From: Neobacillus niacini
Lineage (GTDB): Bacteria; Bacillota; Bacilli; Bacillales; Cytobacillaceae
Direction of reading: 5' to 3'
Assembly: GCF_023715415.1 (NCBI RefSeq)
Contig: NZ_JAMBOB010000004.1
Coordinates: 186,001 to 250,000 of the forward strand
DNA length: 64,000 bases
Shown here: positions 54,989-63,393 of the stretch, piece by piece
Layout of the letters: each line of letters opens with the position of its first letter
How positions within the stretch are numbered: position 1 is the stretch's first letter
The notes under the pieces: generated by a model
Databases searched by the model: none
What the model was told of the DNA's origin: nothing
What the model saw: the letters and a program-made list of their open reading frames with translations, nothing else
Position numbers and translations under genes: made by a program

Positions 54989-56941
54989 CTAATGTTTCTT
55001 CAGCCACTCCTGTAAACCTTCTATCTTCTCCCATAAGGGGAGATGTTCATCTACATAGATGATAGCTTCGTTTTCATCTCCCCAGCCGTAATGGTCTGGA
55101 AGATACATAGGAATTTGTTTTTTCCCTGTAAGGTATGAAACCACATAAATATTTTCCTTTTTTGCATCCTTTAATAACTTAACAGCTTTTGAACTAAAAC
55201 CATTTTTATATAAATCGAGTAAAAGCGTATTATATAGTCCATGTGCTGTTGTCTCTTCGTACTGTGTCAACAACTTTTCTGCTTTTACCAAATTACCTGT
55301 TTCCAAATAAATCGGAAACAACCTATACCGTATACCTTGGTTATCAGTTGGATTAAGTTCAAGAAGTTCCTCGTATTCTTTTATTGCCACTACTTCTAGT
55401 TCTAATTCATATAGAGTTTCTGCATAATTTGCCTTGGCACGCATGTATGGTCTTGTTTCAAGCATCCCCCAAAAATGACCTCCGTTTTCCTTGAAAAATG
55501 CTTTTCCAAGTACTTTTTGCCCAATTTCCATTCCTTTTTTAGATAACACCATAGCTTCTTCAGGGGTTGAAGCATTTTCTGCAAGAATAACATAGGCATC
55601 GACACAATTAGGATCTATGCTTAGTGCTTCTTCAGCAAGTTTATACCGTTTAGCTCCTTGTACTTCCATTGCATCGTATATCAATCTTTGAGCACGTTCC
55701 TTATTCGTTTTCGGTTCCTTTATAGGAGCAGGGTTAAGGAGCTTCTTTTTCAAAAATTCATTTATTTCATCGATTGTTTCAAAATTTCCATCTTGGATTT
55801 CTGCCAATACTTCCTGCATAGCTTGTTCTGTCGGCATCGGTCCCTGGAGTGATTTAACTGGCATCGTCATTAATGGCTTTTCATTTTCTTCTTCATATGA
55901 CATGTCAATAATCGATCTAATATCTTCCTCTAATATGTCATCCAATTCTGCATATGTAGTAGAAAGGGAGCCTACAGCTACATCATATAGCTTAGCGGTT
56001 TCCTTTTGGGTAAGCGGGGAAACCATATGGTTAAACAATGTGAGTAAATAATGCATAGAGGCTGCATATAGATTCGGTTTTCGAATATTCTTTTGCTTTT
56101 TTTCACAAAATTTAAACCACAGAATAATGCCTATATCGACAGTAGAGGGCATTTCATCTAGTGACTCAAGCTTTCTCTTTAATAGCTCTGCCACTTCCTT
56201 ATATACTGGCTTTTGCCACTCCATACTATCAATATCAACCATACCGCCAATCCTAGTAAGGTCTTTCATTATCTCCATAAAATACTCAATTAAAAATTCT
56301 TGCGGTGAATGATAACCAGCATCTCTACTTTTTGTCTCTATAAAGTCTTTTGCTTGATTGACTGGTAATTCCGGCAAATCGAATGGCGCCGGAAAAAAGA
56401 CATACTTTTGATCAAATGGCAGAAGAATACCGATAAAAAATGATCCTGCTTCAAAGGCCTTTTGTTTATTTATTAAAATTACCTCATATTTTTCAGCGGT
56501 AAATCCATCTGCCACTATAAGTGAATTATCTTCCACACTTACTATTTCGCCTGCAATCGTTCTAGCTTCGGTCCATGATTGAAGAATCTGTTTCAATTTT
56601 GGGCGTTTAATTTTCCCAACCTCTGCAGTAATAAAGTGTTCTAAAATGGTTTCCCCATCTTCCAATGTATTAAATAGTGAGAACCAGATTGTGTAAACAA
56701 ATTCATAAAACTGGCGCTCGTCCTCTTCAATATCGAAGTAATCTTGATATTCCTCAAAGCCATCAAATATTTCATTTTCATAGTAATTAAGTGCAAAGTG
56801 AAGCAGTTTCTTTTGAAGATCATCAATTTCACTTTCAATTACATGTGTAATCGAGACAGCTTCCCTAACGCCACAGCATTTCTTATACTTTTTTCCACTC
56901 CCACATGGACAAGGTTCATTCCGACCAATAGCCTCTGTCAT
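54989..56941 (-). CDS. SEC-C motif protein with TPR-like helices
   Basis: The 650-residue protein begins with a SEC-C zinc motif ([19 protein letters not shown]), like the tail of SecA. The middle (about 30-380) is helical and of unknown fold; the C-terminal part (about 420-590) has TPR-like units with LAEEALSIDPNCVDAYVILAE and IKEYEELLELNPTDNQG. There is no signal peptide. SEC-C motifs bind zinc and often interact with ribosomes or SecB-like partners. ATG at 56941 is preferred, with GAGGG upstream. Its role is unknown; its closeness to secA may be chance. Confidence 0.75.
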   Translation of the reverse strand: MTEAIGRNEPCPCGSGKKYKKCCGVREAVSITHVIESEIDDLQKKLLHFALNYYENEIFDGFEEYQDYFDIEEDERQFYEFVYTIWFSLFNTLEDGETILEHFITAEVGKIKRPKLKQILQSWTEARTIAGEIVSVEDNSLIVADGFTAEKYEVILINKQKAFEAGSFFIGILLPFDQKYVFFPAPFDLPELPVNQAKDFIETKSRDAGYHSPQEFLIEYFMEIMKDLTRIGGMVDIDSMEWQKPVYKEVAELLKRKLESLDEMPSTVDIGIILWFKFCEKKQKNIRKPNLYAASMHYLLTLFNHMVSPLTQKETAKLYDVAVGSLSTTYAELDDILEEDIRSIIDMSYEEENEKPLMTMPVKSLQGPMPTEQAMQEVLAEIQDGNFETIDEINEFLKKKLLNPAPIKEPKTNKERAQRLIYDAMEVQGAKRYKLAEEALSIDPNCVDAYVILAENASTPEEAMVLSKKGMEIGQKVLGKAFFKENGGHFWGMLETRPYMRAKANYAETLYELELEVVAIKEYEELLELNPTDNQGIRYRLFPIYLETGNLVKAEKLLTQYEETTAHGLYNTLLLDLYKNGFSSKAVKLLKDAKKENIYVVSYLTGKKQIPMYLPDHYGWGDENEAIIYVDEHLPLWEKIEGLQEWLKKH

Positions 56942-57130
56942 CACTTCTCGCCCTCTCTTCCTCTATGTATCTAATATCATTAAATTAATAGTACCATTTT
57001 TGACGGATTAGGATGGATTATACGTAAATATTTCATTATTCAAGCTTTATGTTTGAATAATTTGAATATTAAAATTATTATTAGTTTTATAGTTGATTTT
57101 TTAATTTTAGTTGGCAGGAGGCAGAGCGCG

Positions 57131-57766
57131 TTGAGAAAAGTTTTTTTGCTTTTATTAATGATTGTCGTTGCATTAGGGATTTTACCGACTACCATCAGTC
57201 TCGTGGGGCCTCTATCCTCAAAAATAAGCCTAGTTAGAACGGATATCAATCCGTACCGAAATGTATTTGCTAACACATTGATTGAGCTTGCAGAGAAAAG
57301 TCCCTATCTGCTGCCAAGTCAGCCCATTCAGAGCGAGAACCCTCAAATAGTAGAACTTGCCAAAAGTTTAACTGCGGGGAAGGATAGCACTTTGGAACAA
57401 TCAAAAGCAATCTTCACCTGGGTCGCCCAAAATATCACCTATGACATGGATACCTTAATCAATAATGAATATTTCTATCTTGATCATCCTGATGCCGTTG
57501 AGGTTCTTCATTCTAAACTGGCAATGTGCATGGGATTCGCCAGACTGAATGCGGCTCTGCATCGAGCTAAAGGAATTGAAGCAAAGGTGGTTTTTGGAGA
57601 GGGCCATGCATGGAATGAAGTAAAGATAAACGGCAAATGGCAGACACAGGACCCAACCTTTGCAGCAGGATTTGTAATGGAGGGTTCTCAGACCTTCTTC
57701 AAAGCGTATTCTCCTCTTTATTTTTCAAAAACAGACGTGAAAAAGGAAGGTGAATATGATTGGTAA
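57131..57766 (+). CDS. Secreted transglutaminase-like domain protein
   Basis: The 211-residue protein has a signal peptide (KVFLLLLMIVVALGILPTTI) and a transglutaminase-like (papain-fold) domain (about 95-200) with the catalytic Cys in LAMCMGFARLNAAL, His in EGHAWNEV and Asp in TQDPTF. These enzymes act as proteases or crosslinkers outside the cell; the substrate is unknown. TTG at 57131 with AGGAGG upstream is preferred to an ATG at 57053 that would place a different N-terminus before the signal. It is the only gene on this strand between secA and the window end. Confidence 0.8.
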   Translation: MRKVFLLLLMIVVALGILPTTISLVGPLSSKISLVRTDINPYRNVFANTLIELAEKSPYLLPSQPIQSENPQIVELAKSLTAGKDSTLEQSKAIFTWVAQNITYDMDTLINNEYFYLDHPDAVEVLHSKLAMCMGFARLNAALHRAKGIEAKVVFGEGHAWNEVKINGKWQTQDPTFAAGFVMEGSQTFFKAYSPLYFSKTDVKKEGEYDW

Positions 57767-57773
57767 TAAAAAA

Positions 57774-57808
57774 TGCACCGATGATCTCCAAGAGAAATCA
57801 TCGGCGCA
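57774..57808. terminator. Bidirectional terminator between convergent genes
   Basis: 12-base arms (57774-57785 and 57797-57808, one mismatch) lie between the convergent stop codons at 57766 and 57817, with A- and T-runs outside. Confidence 0.85.
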
Positions 57809-57816
57809 TAATGTTT

Positions 57817-58218
57817 TTAAAGTGATACGTTATTATCTGAATTGTAGCTTGAATCTTTTCCTACATACTTAAATACATTGACCATAAATAAAATAACGCC
57901 TAGAACCACTGCGATTGAACCAATAATTGTTGGTGCAAGAGCTGCGGAAACACCCAATACTTGAAGCGCAATCCCGCCTAACATGACAGGCACCCCAATA
58001 TTGTGTAACCAGAATTGAGTTTTTGCTAGTTTTGAATTTGCTGCCTTTGGATAAAAGTGATAAATAAGTCCGAATAATGCCATAGATACCCAGCCAAGTA
58101 AATTAACATGGGCGTGTACGGATGTAAAACGGAAATCATGAATAATTCCCATTGTTAAACCGGCCAAAACCCCAATTGTAAAATAAACAGTTGCTACTTT
58201 TAAATACGCCTTTCCCAC
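57817..58218 (-). CDS. Stand-alone heme-copper oxidase subunit I-like small membrane protein
   Basis: The 133-residue protein has four membrane helices and the pattern SVHAHVNLLGWVSMALFGLIYHFYP, as in the helix II heme-ligand region of CcoN/NorB-type subunit I, and a later FWLHNIGVPVMLGGIALQ. It is only about a quarter of a full subunit I, and the copper-site histidines are absent, so it is not an oxidase by itself. Its start has no strong ribosome binding site: ATG at 58218 follows GGGGGTAGGTAAATAGTGGGAAAGG-like purines. Small proteins of this kind occur in other Bacillaceae; heme binding is possible but the function is unknown. Confidence 0.75.
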   Translation of the reverse strand: MGKAYLKVATVYFTIGVLAGLTMGIIHDFRFTSVHAHVNLLGWVSMALFGLIYHFYPKAANSKLAKTQFWLHNIGVPVMLGGIALQVLGVSAALAPTIIGSIAVVLGVILFMVNVFKYVGKDSSYNSDNNVSL

Positions 58219-58311
58219 TATTTACCTACCCCCATTTTCTCAAATTTACAACTATTATACTATATTTCAATTAATTTACAATATTACCATTATATAAATA
58301 GGGTTTTTGTC

Positions 58312-58340
58312 ATAAAAAACCTCCTATCTGCATAGGAGGT
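58312..58340 (-). terminator. Terminator of the DUF1028 gene
   Basis: Perfect 9-bp arms ACCTCCTAT (58319-58327) and ATAGGAGGT (58332-58340), then TTTTTT on the minus strand. Confidence 0.85.
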
Positions 58341-58346
58341 AGCTTA

Positions 58347-59189
58347 TTATGACTTTTTCATATATTCAAGAATTTCTAAGTCTATAAAACCAACGCTTTG
58401 TTCTCTCATTTCGAAGTTTTCAGTGTGAATATATGCTGTCAGTGCCTTGAATATTTCTTCCTTGCTCGGAGTCTCACCGCTAAGATAGGATAATCTAGAC
58501 AAATGATGAATCAAATCCTCTTTAACTTCACCTTCAATCGATGCAATTCGTTCAGGGTTTGAGGGTGCAAAGTATAATTGCTGAAGCTGATAGATTCGAA
58601 TCAACTCTTTTATTGGATCTGGATGGTCATCAACCCTTAAATCAATATAACGGTCATTAAACCCGCCGTAGCCGCCTTTTTCTTTAACAATATACAGCGC
58701 AGCAGACTGCTTACCTCTGCTATCTCCCCCAGCTTCTTGCCCTGCATCTAACGCAGCTAACAGCCTCTCTGCGAGCGTTCCTTTGGTTTCTGTGAATACT
58801 CGCGCCATTGCTTGTACGGTTTCTTCATCCACCAAAATATTACCCTGGGCAGCAAAGTGGCTTCCAGTCACCCCTCCAGCCCAATCATAGCAAGCTTTCC
58901 CAGTGAAGGACGCTGGATTTCCTGAGGCATCAATCAAACCGACCTGACGCATTTCTCTATCTGGATCTTCAGCTACTAACAGTTCGAGTGTTTCCTGTGC
59001 AGACTTCCCCTGTTCCATTAATTCTAGTGCTTTCGGGCCATATGCGGTATTAGCGTAAGATTGGGTTGCGACCGCTCCTGCCCCCGCCTTTGCCCAAGGT
59101 ACCACTGCACCAACAGCTAAAAATTTTGATTGAACAGCAATGCCCCATTCTTTTTCGATTGGGTCAAAGCCTACGATTGAAAATGTCAT
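58347..59189 (-). CDS. DUF1028 family protein (Ntn-hydrolase-like)
   Basis: The 280-residue protein starts MTFSIVGFDP and has the DUF1028 pattern: WGIAVQSKFLAVGAVVPWAKAGAGAVATQS, CYDWAGGVTGSHFAAQGNIL, LLAALDAGQEAGGDSRGKQSAAL and DLRVDDHPDPIKEL. DUF1028 proteins resemble Ntn hydrolases, with an N-terminal nucleophile suggested but no proven substrate. It is cytoplasmic with no signal. It stands alone between the COX-like gene and hpf. Confidence 0.88.
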   Translation of the reverse strand: MTFSIVGFDPIEKEWGIAVQSKFLAVGAVVPWAKAGAGAVATQSYANTAYGPKALELMEQGKSAQETLELLVAEDPDREMRQVGLIDASGNPASFTGKACYDWAGGVTGSHFAAQGNILVDEETVQAMARVFTETKGTLAERLLAALDAGQEAGGDSRGKQSAALYIVKEKGGYGGFNDRYIDLRVDDHPDPIKELIRIYQLQQLYFAPSNPERIASIEGEVKEDLIHHLSRLSYLSGETPSKEEIFKALTAYIHTENFEMREQSVGFIDLEILEYMKKS

Positions 59190-59212
59190 AAAAAACCTCC
59201 TTCATTTCAGAA

Positions 59213-59247
59213 AAAACGCAGCTCCGATTTCTCGAAAACTGCGTTTT
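59213..59247 (-). terminator. hpf: Terminator of hpf
   Basis: 9-bp arms AAAACGCAG (59213-59221) and CTGCGTTTT (59239-59247), T-rich on the minus strand. Confidence 0.8.
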
Positions 59248-59255
59248 GAATATTA

Positions 59256-59804
59256 TTAATGTGTTTCAATTAAACCGTATCTTCCATCTTTACGCTTGTA
59301 AACTACATTTGTACGGTTCGTGTCAGCGTTGTTAAACACGTAGAAGCTGTGTCCTAACAGGTTCATTTGTAGAATCGCTTCTTCACTGTCCATAGGCTTA
59401 AGGTCAAAGCGCTTCGTACGAACTAGTTCTAAATCGTCTTCATCCTGCTCTAGCACTTCTGCGTTTTCAGAAGTTGCAAACGTAACCGGGAAATCACCTT
59501 TTTCACGGAATTTACGATTAACCTTTGTTTTATGCTTACGGATTTGACGCTCAAGCTTGTCTGAAATCAAGTCAATGCCAGCATACATATCCACATTTGT
59601 TTCTTCTGCACGAAGAACTAGATTTGGCAGAGGAATGGTTACCTCTACTTTAGAAGTTTTATCTTGATTGAATCTTAAATTCACATTTACATTTGCTTCA
59701 GGTGCTTCAGTGAAATATCGTTCCAATTTAGAAATTTTCTTCTCAACATACTCTCTAATTGCTGGAGTTACCTCAATGTTTTCACCACGAACGTTATAAT
59801 TCAT
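59256..59804 (-). CDS. hpf: Long-form ribosome hibernation promoting factor
   Basis: The 182-residue protein has an N-terminal HPF domain (about 1-95) that binds in the ribosomal decoding region and a C-terminal dimerisation domain (about 125-180) with KRFDLKPMDSEEAILQMNLLGHSFYVFNNA, so it makes 100S ribosomes. It is the orthologue of B. subtilis YvyD. ATG at 59804 follows GGAGGAG. A sigma-B-like promoter lies upstream, fitting stress and stationary-phase expression. Confidence 0.96.
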   Translation of the reverse strand: MNYNVRGENIEVTPAIREYVEKKISKLERYFTEAPEANVNVNLRFNQDKTSKVEVTIPLPNLVLRAEETNVDMYAGIDLISDKLERQIRKHKTKVNRKFREKGDFPVTFATSENAEVLEQDEDDLELVRTKRFDLKPMDSEEAILQMNLLGHSFYVFNNADTNRTNVVYKRKDGRYGLIETH

Positions 59805-59848
59805 TTGTGGACTCCTCCTTTATATTCCTATGTAAATACATTTCTATT

Positions 59849-59874
59849 TTACCCTATGATTATCCTGCTAAATC
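59849..59874 (-). promoter_or_regulatory. hpf: Sigma-B-like promoter of hpf
   Basis: On the minus strand GATTTA (59869-59874), 14 bases, then GGGTAA (59849-59854) resembles the GTTTAA-N14-GGGTAT consensus. B. subtilis yvyD is a sigma-B and sigma-H gene. The gap up to 60061 holds nothing else recognised. Confidence 0.5.
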
Positions 59875-60061
59875 AGAATAAAAATTTTGTCGAAATTTTG
59901 ACAAAATCACAGGGGGAATAGTGATAACCAATTTCTATACAAATTATGCTTATTTAATAGTCCTTACACCTTAAGTCTATTATGGTTAGGGCCAAATTAC
60001 CACTTTTATGTCTTACAATAGCCTGCAAAAGTGTAAAAATAATGAACGCTCCCAATGAAGG

Positions 60062-60778
60062 TCATCGTGCGAGTGTTAAGGATTGTACCCTTTCTGCTCC
60101 CGATTCTTTTAATAGCTTGGCAGCATGCCTAAGAGTGGAACCAGTTGTATAAATATCATCGATTAACAAGATTTCCTTTCCTATTATTTCAACTTGGGAA
60201 TTAATCTGAAAAACCTGCGGAATATGAATTCGCTCCGATCGTGATTTTTTTGATTGTTTTTCCAAATGTATACGAGTTAGAGGCTTAGCTGGGGTAAATC
60301 CTGACTCCACAATTAGTGCCTCAGCTTGATTAAACCCGCGCTCATAGAGCCGCTCATCACTTAATGGAATAGGCACAAGCAAATCTGACTGTATCCTTTT
60401 CAGAAATCCCTTTACACAATTAGCAAATATTTTTGCCAAGACATAATCACCGCGGAATTTATAGTTTGCCATAACCTCCTTAAAAAAATCATTGTAGAGG
60501 AAAATAGAATGATTTGCATGAAGATATCCATGCCATTCAATGTCCTCCTCCCACCGTTCACAGTCATAACACAAATCTCCACGACGAAAATTTTCTTCTA
60601 AAAATTGAAAAGGGCGGCTGCACAGCTTACATTTTTCTCCTTCCACCCTTTCGAATTTATTCTTACAAATGGAGCAAATAATGAGCTCTTTTTCCTCTGA
60701 AAAGATTTCTGTCCACCCAATGACAGGTATGATTTTTTCATGACAAATTAAACATTGAGCCTCGGGGAAGAGTTTCAT
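60062..60778 (-). CDS. comFC: ComFC-like competence/phosphoribosyltransferase-family protein
   Basis: The 238-residue protein has N-terminal zinc-binding Cys pairs (CLICHEK, CSICKNKF, CKLCSRPF) and a C-terminal phosphoribosyltransferase-like domain with LLIDDIYTTGSTLRHAAKLL near residue 190, the PRPP loop. In B. subtilis ComFC is needed for DNA uptake and binds single-stranded DNA. It overlaps comFA by 4 bases. Gene comFB, usually between them, is missing. A terminator is not obvious downstream. Confidence 0.93.
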   Translation of the reverse strand: MKLFPEAQCLICHEKIIPVIGWTEIFSEEKELIICSICKNKFERVEGEKCKLCSRPFQFLEENFRRGDLCYDCERWEEDIEWHGYLHANHSIFLYNDFFKEVMANYKFRGDYVLAKIFANCVKGFLKRIQSDLLVPIPLSDERLYERGFNQAEALIVESGFTPAKPLTRIHLEKQSKKSRSERIHIPQVFQINSQVEIIGKEILLIDDIYTTGSTLRHAAKLLKESGAERVQSLTLAR

Positions 60779-62259
60779 GAATCAAGTAGCCCCCTTCTGG
60801 TTCCTTCTTGGTTCATTGCTGTAATTTGTTTTCGCGCCTTTATCATTTCCTCTGTTTTTCCATAATGAAAAAATGTCACCACACCTTTGGGATAATCCTT
60901 GCTCCTTCCAGCTCTCCCTGCAATTTGAACAAGAGCACTTTCTGCAAAAATATTATCCTCAGCACCGATAACGGCAACATCAATATTGGAAAAGGTAACA
61001 CCTCGTTCTAAAATTGTTGTGGTCAGTAATAAAGGAATTTCTTTGTTTCGCATTTTTTGAACCTTTTCTTTCCGGTCTGGATCCTCGGCATGAACAGCCT
61101 CTATATTGGGAGTTAATTGTCGTAGGATGGGCAGAAATTTTTCCATTAGTCCTATATGAGGAAAAAAAAGCAATGCTTGTTTTTTGTTTTTAAGTCGTTC
61201 TTTTACCCAGTGGAGGATATTTGCTGGCAGCTTTTCTTTTTTCAATTGCTTTTGCCAGTTGCCACACCATGTAAAGTGAGGTACAGGCAGTGGGTGACGA
61301 TGGAATCTAGCTGGGATTGTGGTGAAGGCTCGTTTTCCTGTGCGGCACTCTCTTTGCCATTTTTCATTTGGGGTCGCTGTTAGGTAAATCATTGCCGATT
61401 CCGGCTTCCTTGCCTGTACTGCGGCATATTGAAGCGATTCCTCCACTGTATAAGGAAAGGCATCGACTTCATCTAAAATAACCGTATCGAAGGCATGGTA
61501 AAAACGGAGCAGCTGGTGGGTAGTCGCAATCGTCAGCGGTGCGTAAAGATGGCGGTCCTCGCTCCCTCCATATAGGGAAGCAACCGTAATTCCCGGAAAG
61601 GCAGCTTTCAGTCTGGGCGTTAATTCAAGGACAACATCGGTTCGGGGTGTGGCGATACAGACTCTCTTTCTCGCTGTGAGTGCTGATTCAGTTCCTTCAA
61701 AAAGAACTTCCGTTTTCCCTGCACCACAGACTGCCCAAACGAGCAGCTCTTTATTGGACTCCACCGCATGAACTACCTGATTGGATGCTGCTTGCTGCCC
61801 CTCCGATAACCTCCCTTTCCACTCAAGGATAGTTTTCGGCAAAGGTTGTTCTGGAGCTGGTCCATTCCAGCCAAGTAAAGGGGTACAAGCGCTGATTCTC
61901 CCCATCATCAAGCATTTACGGCAATAATGACAGATTTCTCCACACCGCGAGCAGGGAAATTGAGCAAACCAATTTTCTTTATTGTTGCCGCACCGAGAAC
62001 AGGTAGGTTGACTTCTGTTATATTCCATTCCTTTTCGATAGGTAACATAACCATTTTCATAATGTTTTTGGATTTCATCGTGAGGGAAAGGCAGGTCATC
62101 AAGTATGAGCTGTTTACCGGTAAGAAGAAGTTGAAGGTCTGGGTTGAAGGAAAAGTCAGGGTTTAATGGTGGCTGTGGAATGGTTTGAATTTTGGAGATT
62201 GGAAGAGAGCCTTCTCCTAAATGAGGCACCAAGTATTTATCCTTAATGTAAAAACGCAT
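60775..62259 (-). CDS. comFA: ComFA-like ATP-dependent DNA translocase for transformation
   Basis: The 494-residue superfamily 2 helicase has a four-cysteine zinc motif (CSRCGNNKENW...CSRC and CHYCRKC, about 85-115), Walker A VCGAGKTEVLF near residue 178, a DEVDAF motif (Walker B), TATPNEKW and motif VI VQIAGRAGRSKDYP. ComFA powers uptake of the transforming strand at the inner face of the membrane. It is followed directly by comFC. The start region MRFYIKDKYL has GAAGGGATG upstream. Confidence 0.94.
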   Translation of the reverse strand: MRFYIKDKYLVPHLGEGSLPISKIQTIPQPPLNPDFSFNPDLQLLLTGKQLILDDLPFPHDEIQKHYENGYVTYRKGMEYNRSQPTCSRCGNNKENWFAQFPCSRCGEICHYCRKCLMMGRISACTPLLGWNGPAPEQPLPKTILEWKGRLSEGQQAASNQVVHAVESNKELLVWAVCGAGKTEVLFEGTESALTARKRVCIATPRTDVVLELTPRLKAAFPGITVASLYGGSEDRHLYAPLTIATTHQLLRFYHAFDTVILDEVDAFPYTVEESLQYAAVQARKPESAMIYLTATPNEKWQRECRTGKRAFTTIPARFHRHPLPVPHFTWCGNWQKQLKKEKLPANILHWVKERLKNKKQALLFFPHIGLMEKFLPILRQLTPNIEAVHAEDPDRKEKVQKMRNKEIPLLLTTTILERGVTFSNIDVAVIGAEDNIFAESALVQIAGRAGRSKDYPKGVVTFFHYGKTEEMIKARKQITAMNQEGTRRGLLDS

Positions 62260-62403
62260 GGGAATAACATCCCTTCACAGGTTGATAGTAGATTCGTTTT
62301 TTTGTTTTATTAGTAAACAATACATGATCACTCCCTTTTTATTTCAGTAACATTTCTACACGATGTGCCAAAATTCCTGCAAGATGTCGAATGATTTTAA
62401 CTA

Positions 62404-62431
62404 GAGAAAGAGCCAGGCTCTTGCCTAGCTC
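62404..62431 (-). terminator. Terminator of degV
   Basis: 9-bp arms (62410-62418 and 62423-62431, one G-U) with a 4-base loop and TTTC tail on the minus strand. Confidence 0.75.
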
Positions 62432-62445
62432 CCAATTAATAAAGT

Positions 62446-63285
62446 TTATTTTTTCATCCAGCCAAGACCCATGGCACCTTCTCCTAGGTGTGTACCTATG
62501 ACGGGGCCGAAGTAGCTGAGCGAGAATTCTACATTTGGATACAAGCTTTCAAGCTCAGATTGCCATTCCACTGCCTCTTCCTTGCGGTTGGCATGGATAA
62601 TAACAGCTTGATAGGGTTCACCTGAAGCGGCGTCTTCTCCTAATAGGTCGGCAATTCGTTTCATTGCCTTTTTCCGAGTGCGGATTTTTTCAAAGGGAAC
62701 GATGACCTTGTTTTCAAAGTGTAGGAGTGGTTTCACTTGCAGCAGACTGCCAATAATCGCTTGGGCGCTTGATAGACGGCCGCCTCGTTGTAAATGAGAA
62801 AGGTCATCCACCATAAAATAGGCACGTGCAGTTTTTTTCAGTTCCTCAAGGCGTGACATAATCTTCTCTGTTTCGACGCCGTCTTGAGCCATTTTGGCTG
62901 CTTCAATAGCATATAAGCCTTGTGGCATACAGCTAACCTCTGTATCAAATGGATACACCTTGATATTTTCTACCATCGTACTAGCTGTGACAGCACCAGC
63001 AAATGTGCCACTGATACCACTAGAAAGGTGAATACTAATGACAGCGTCATAGTCTTTAGACAATGTTTCAAACAACTCCACATACTGGCCAATCGGAGGC
63101 TGTGAGGTGGTTGGAAGTTCCTTCTCCTTCACTTGCATATAAAATTGTTCTGCTGTAATATCAACTTCTTCCTGATAAGCCTCATTGCCAAAAATGACAT
63201 TTAGCGGGATCATATGTATATTCCATTTTTCGCGTATTTCTTTCGGTATGTATGCTGTACTATCACTTACAACGGCCGTTTTCAT
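62446..63285 (-). CDS. DegV-family fatty acid-binding protein
   Basis: The 279-residue protein has the two-domain DegV fold. N-terminal motifs include VSDSTAYIP and the ligand loop TTSQPPIGQYVELFE; IHLSSGISGTFAGA holds conserved serines, and GAMGLGWM closes the C-terminus. Family members (FakB) bind a fatty acid for phosphorylation by FakA. It is the homologue of B. subtilis YviA/DegV, beside degU as there. Which lipid it binds is unknown. Confidence 0.93.
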   Translation of the reverse strand: MKTAVVSDSTAYIPKEIREKWNIHMIPLNVIFGNEAYQEEVDITAEQFYMQVKEKELPTTSQPPIGQYVELFETLSKDYDAVISIHLSSGISGTFAGAVTASTMVENIKVYPFDTEVSCMPQGLYAIEAAKMAQDGVETEKIMSRLEELKKTARAYFMVDDLSHLQRGGRLSSAQAIIGSLLQVKPLLHFENKVIVPFEKIRTRKKAMKRIADLLGEDAASGEPYQAVIIHANRKEEAVEWQSELESLYPNVEFSLSYFGPVIGTHLGEGAMGLGWMKK

Positions 63286-63339
63286 ATTGAAACCATCCTT
63301 AAACTATGTTTTGTTCTATTCTATCTGAAAAACAATAAA

Positions 63340-63379
63340 AAAAATAGAGGGCACGCCCATATCCAAGTCGCGTGCCCTC
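63340..63379 (-). terminator. Terminator of degU
   Basis: Perfect 10-bp arms GAGGGCACGC (63347-63356) and GCGTGCCCTC (63370-63379), then eight T on the minus strand. Confidence 0.9.
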
Positions 63380-63393
63380 ATGTAAATCTTATA

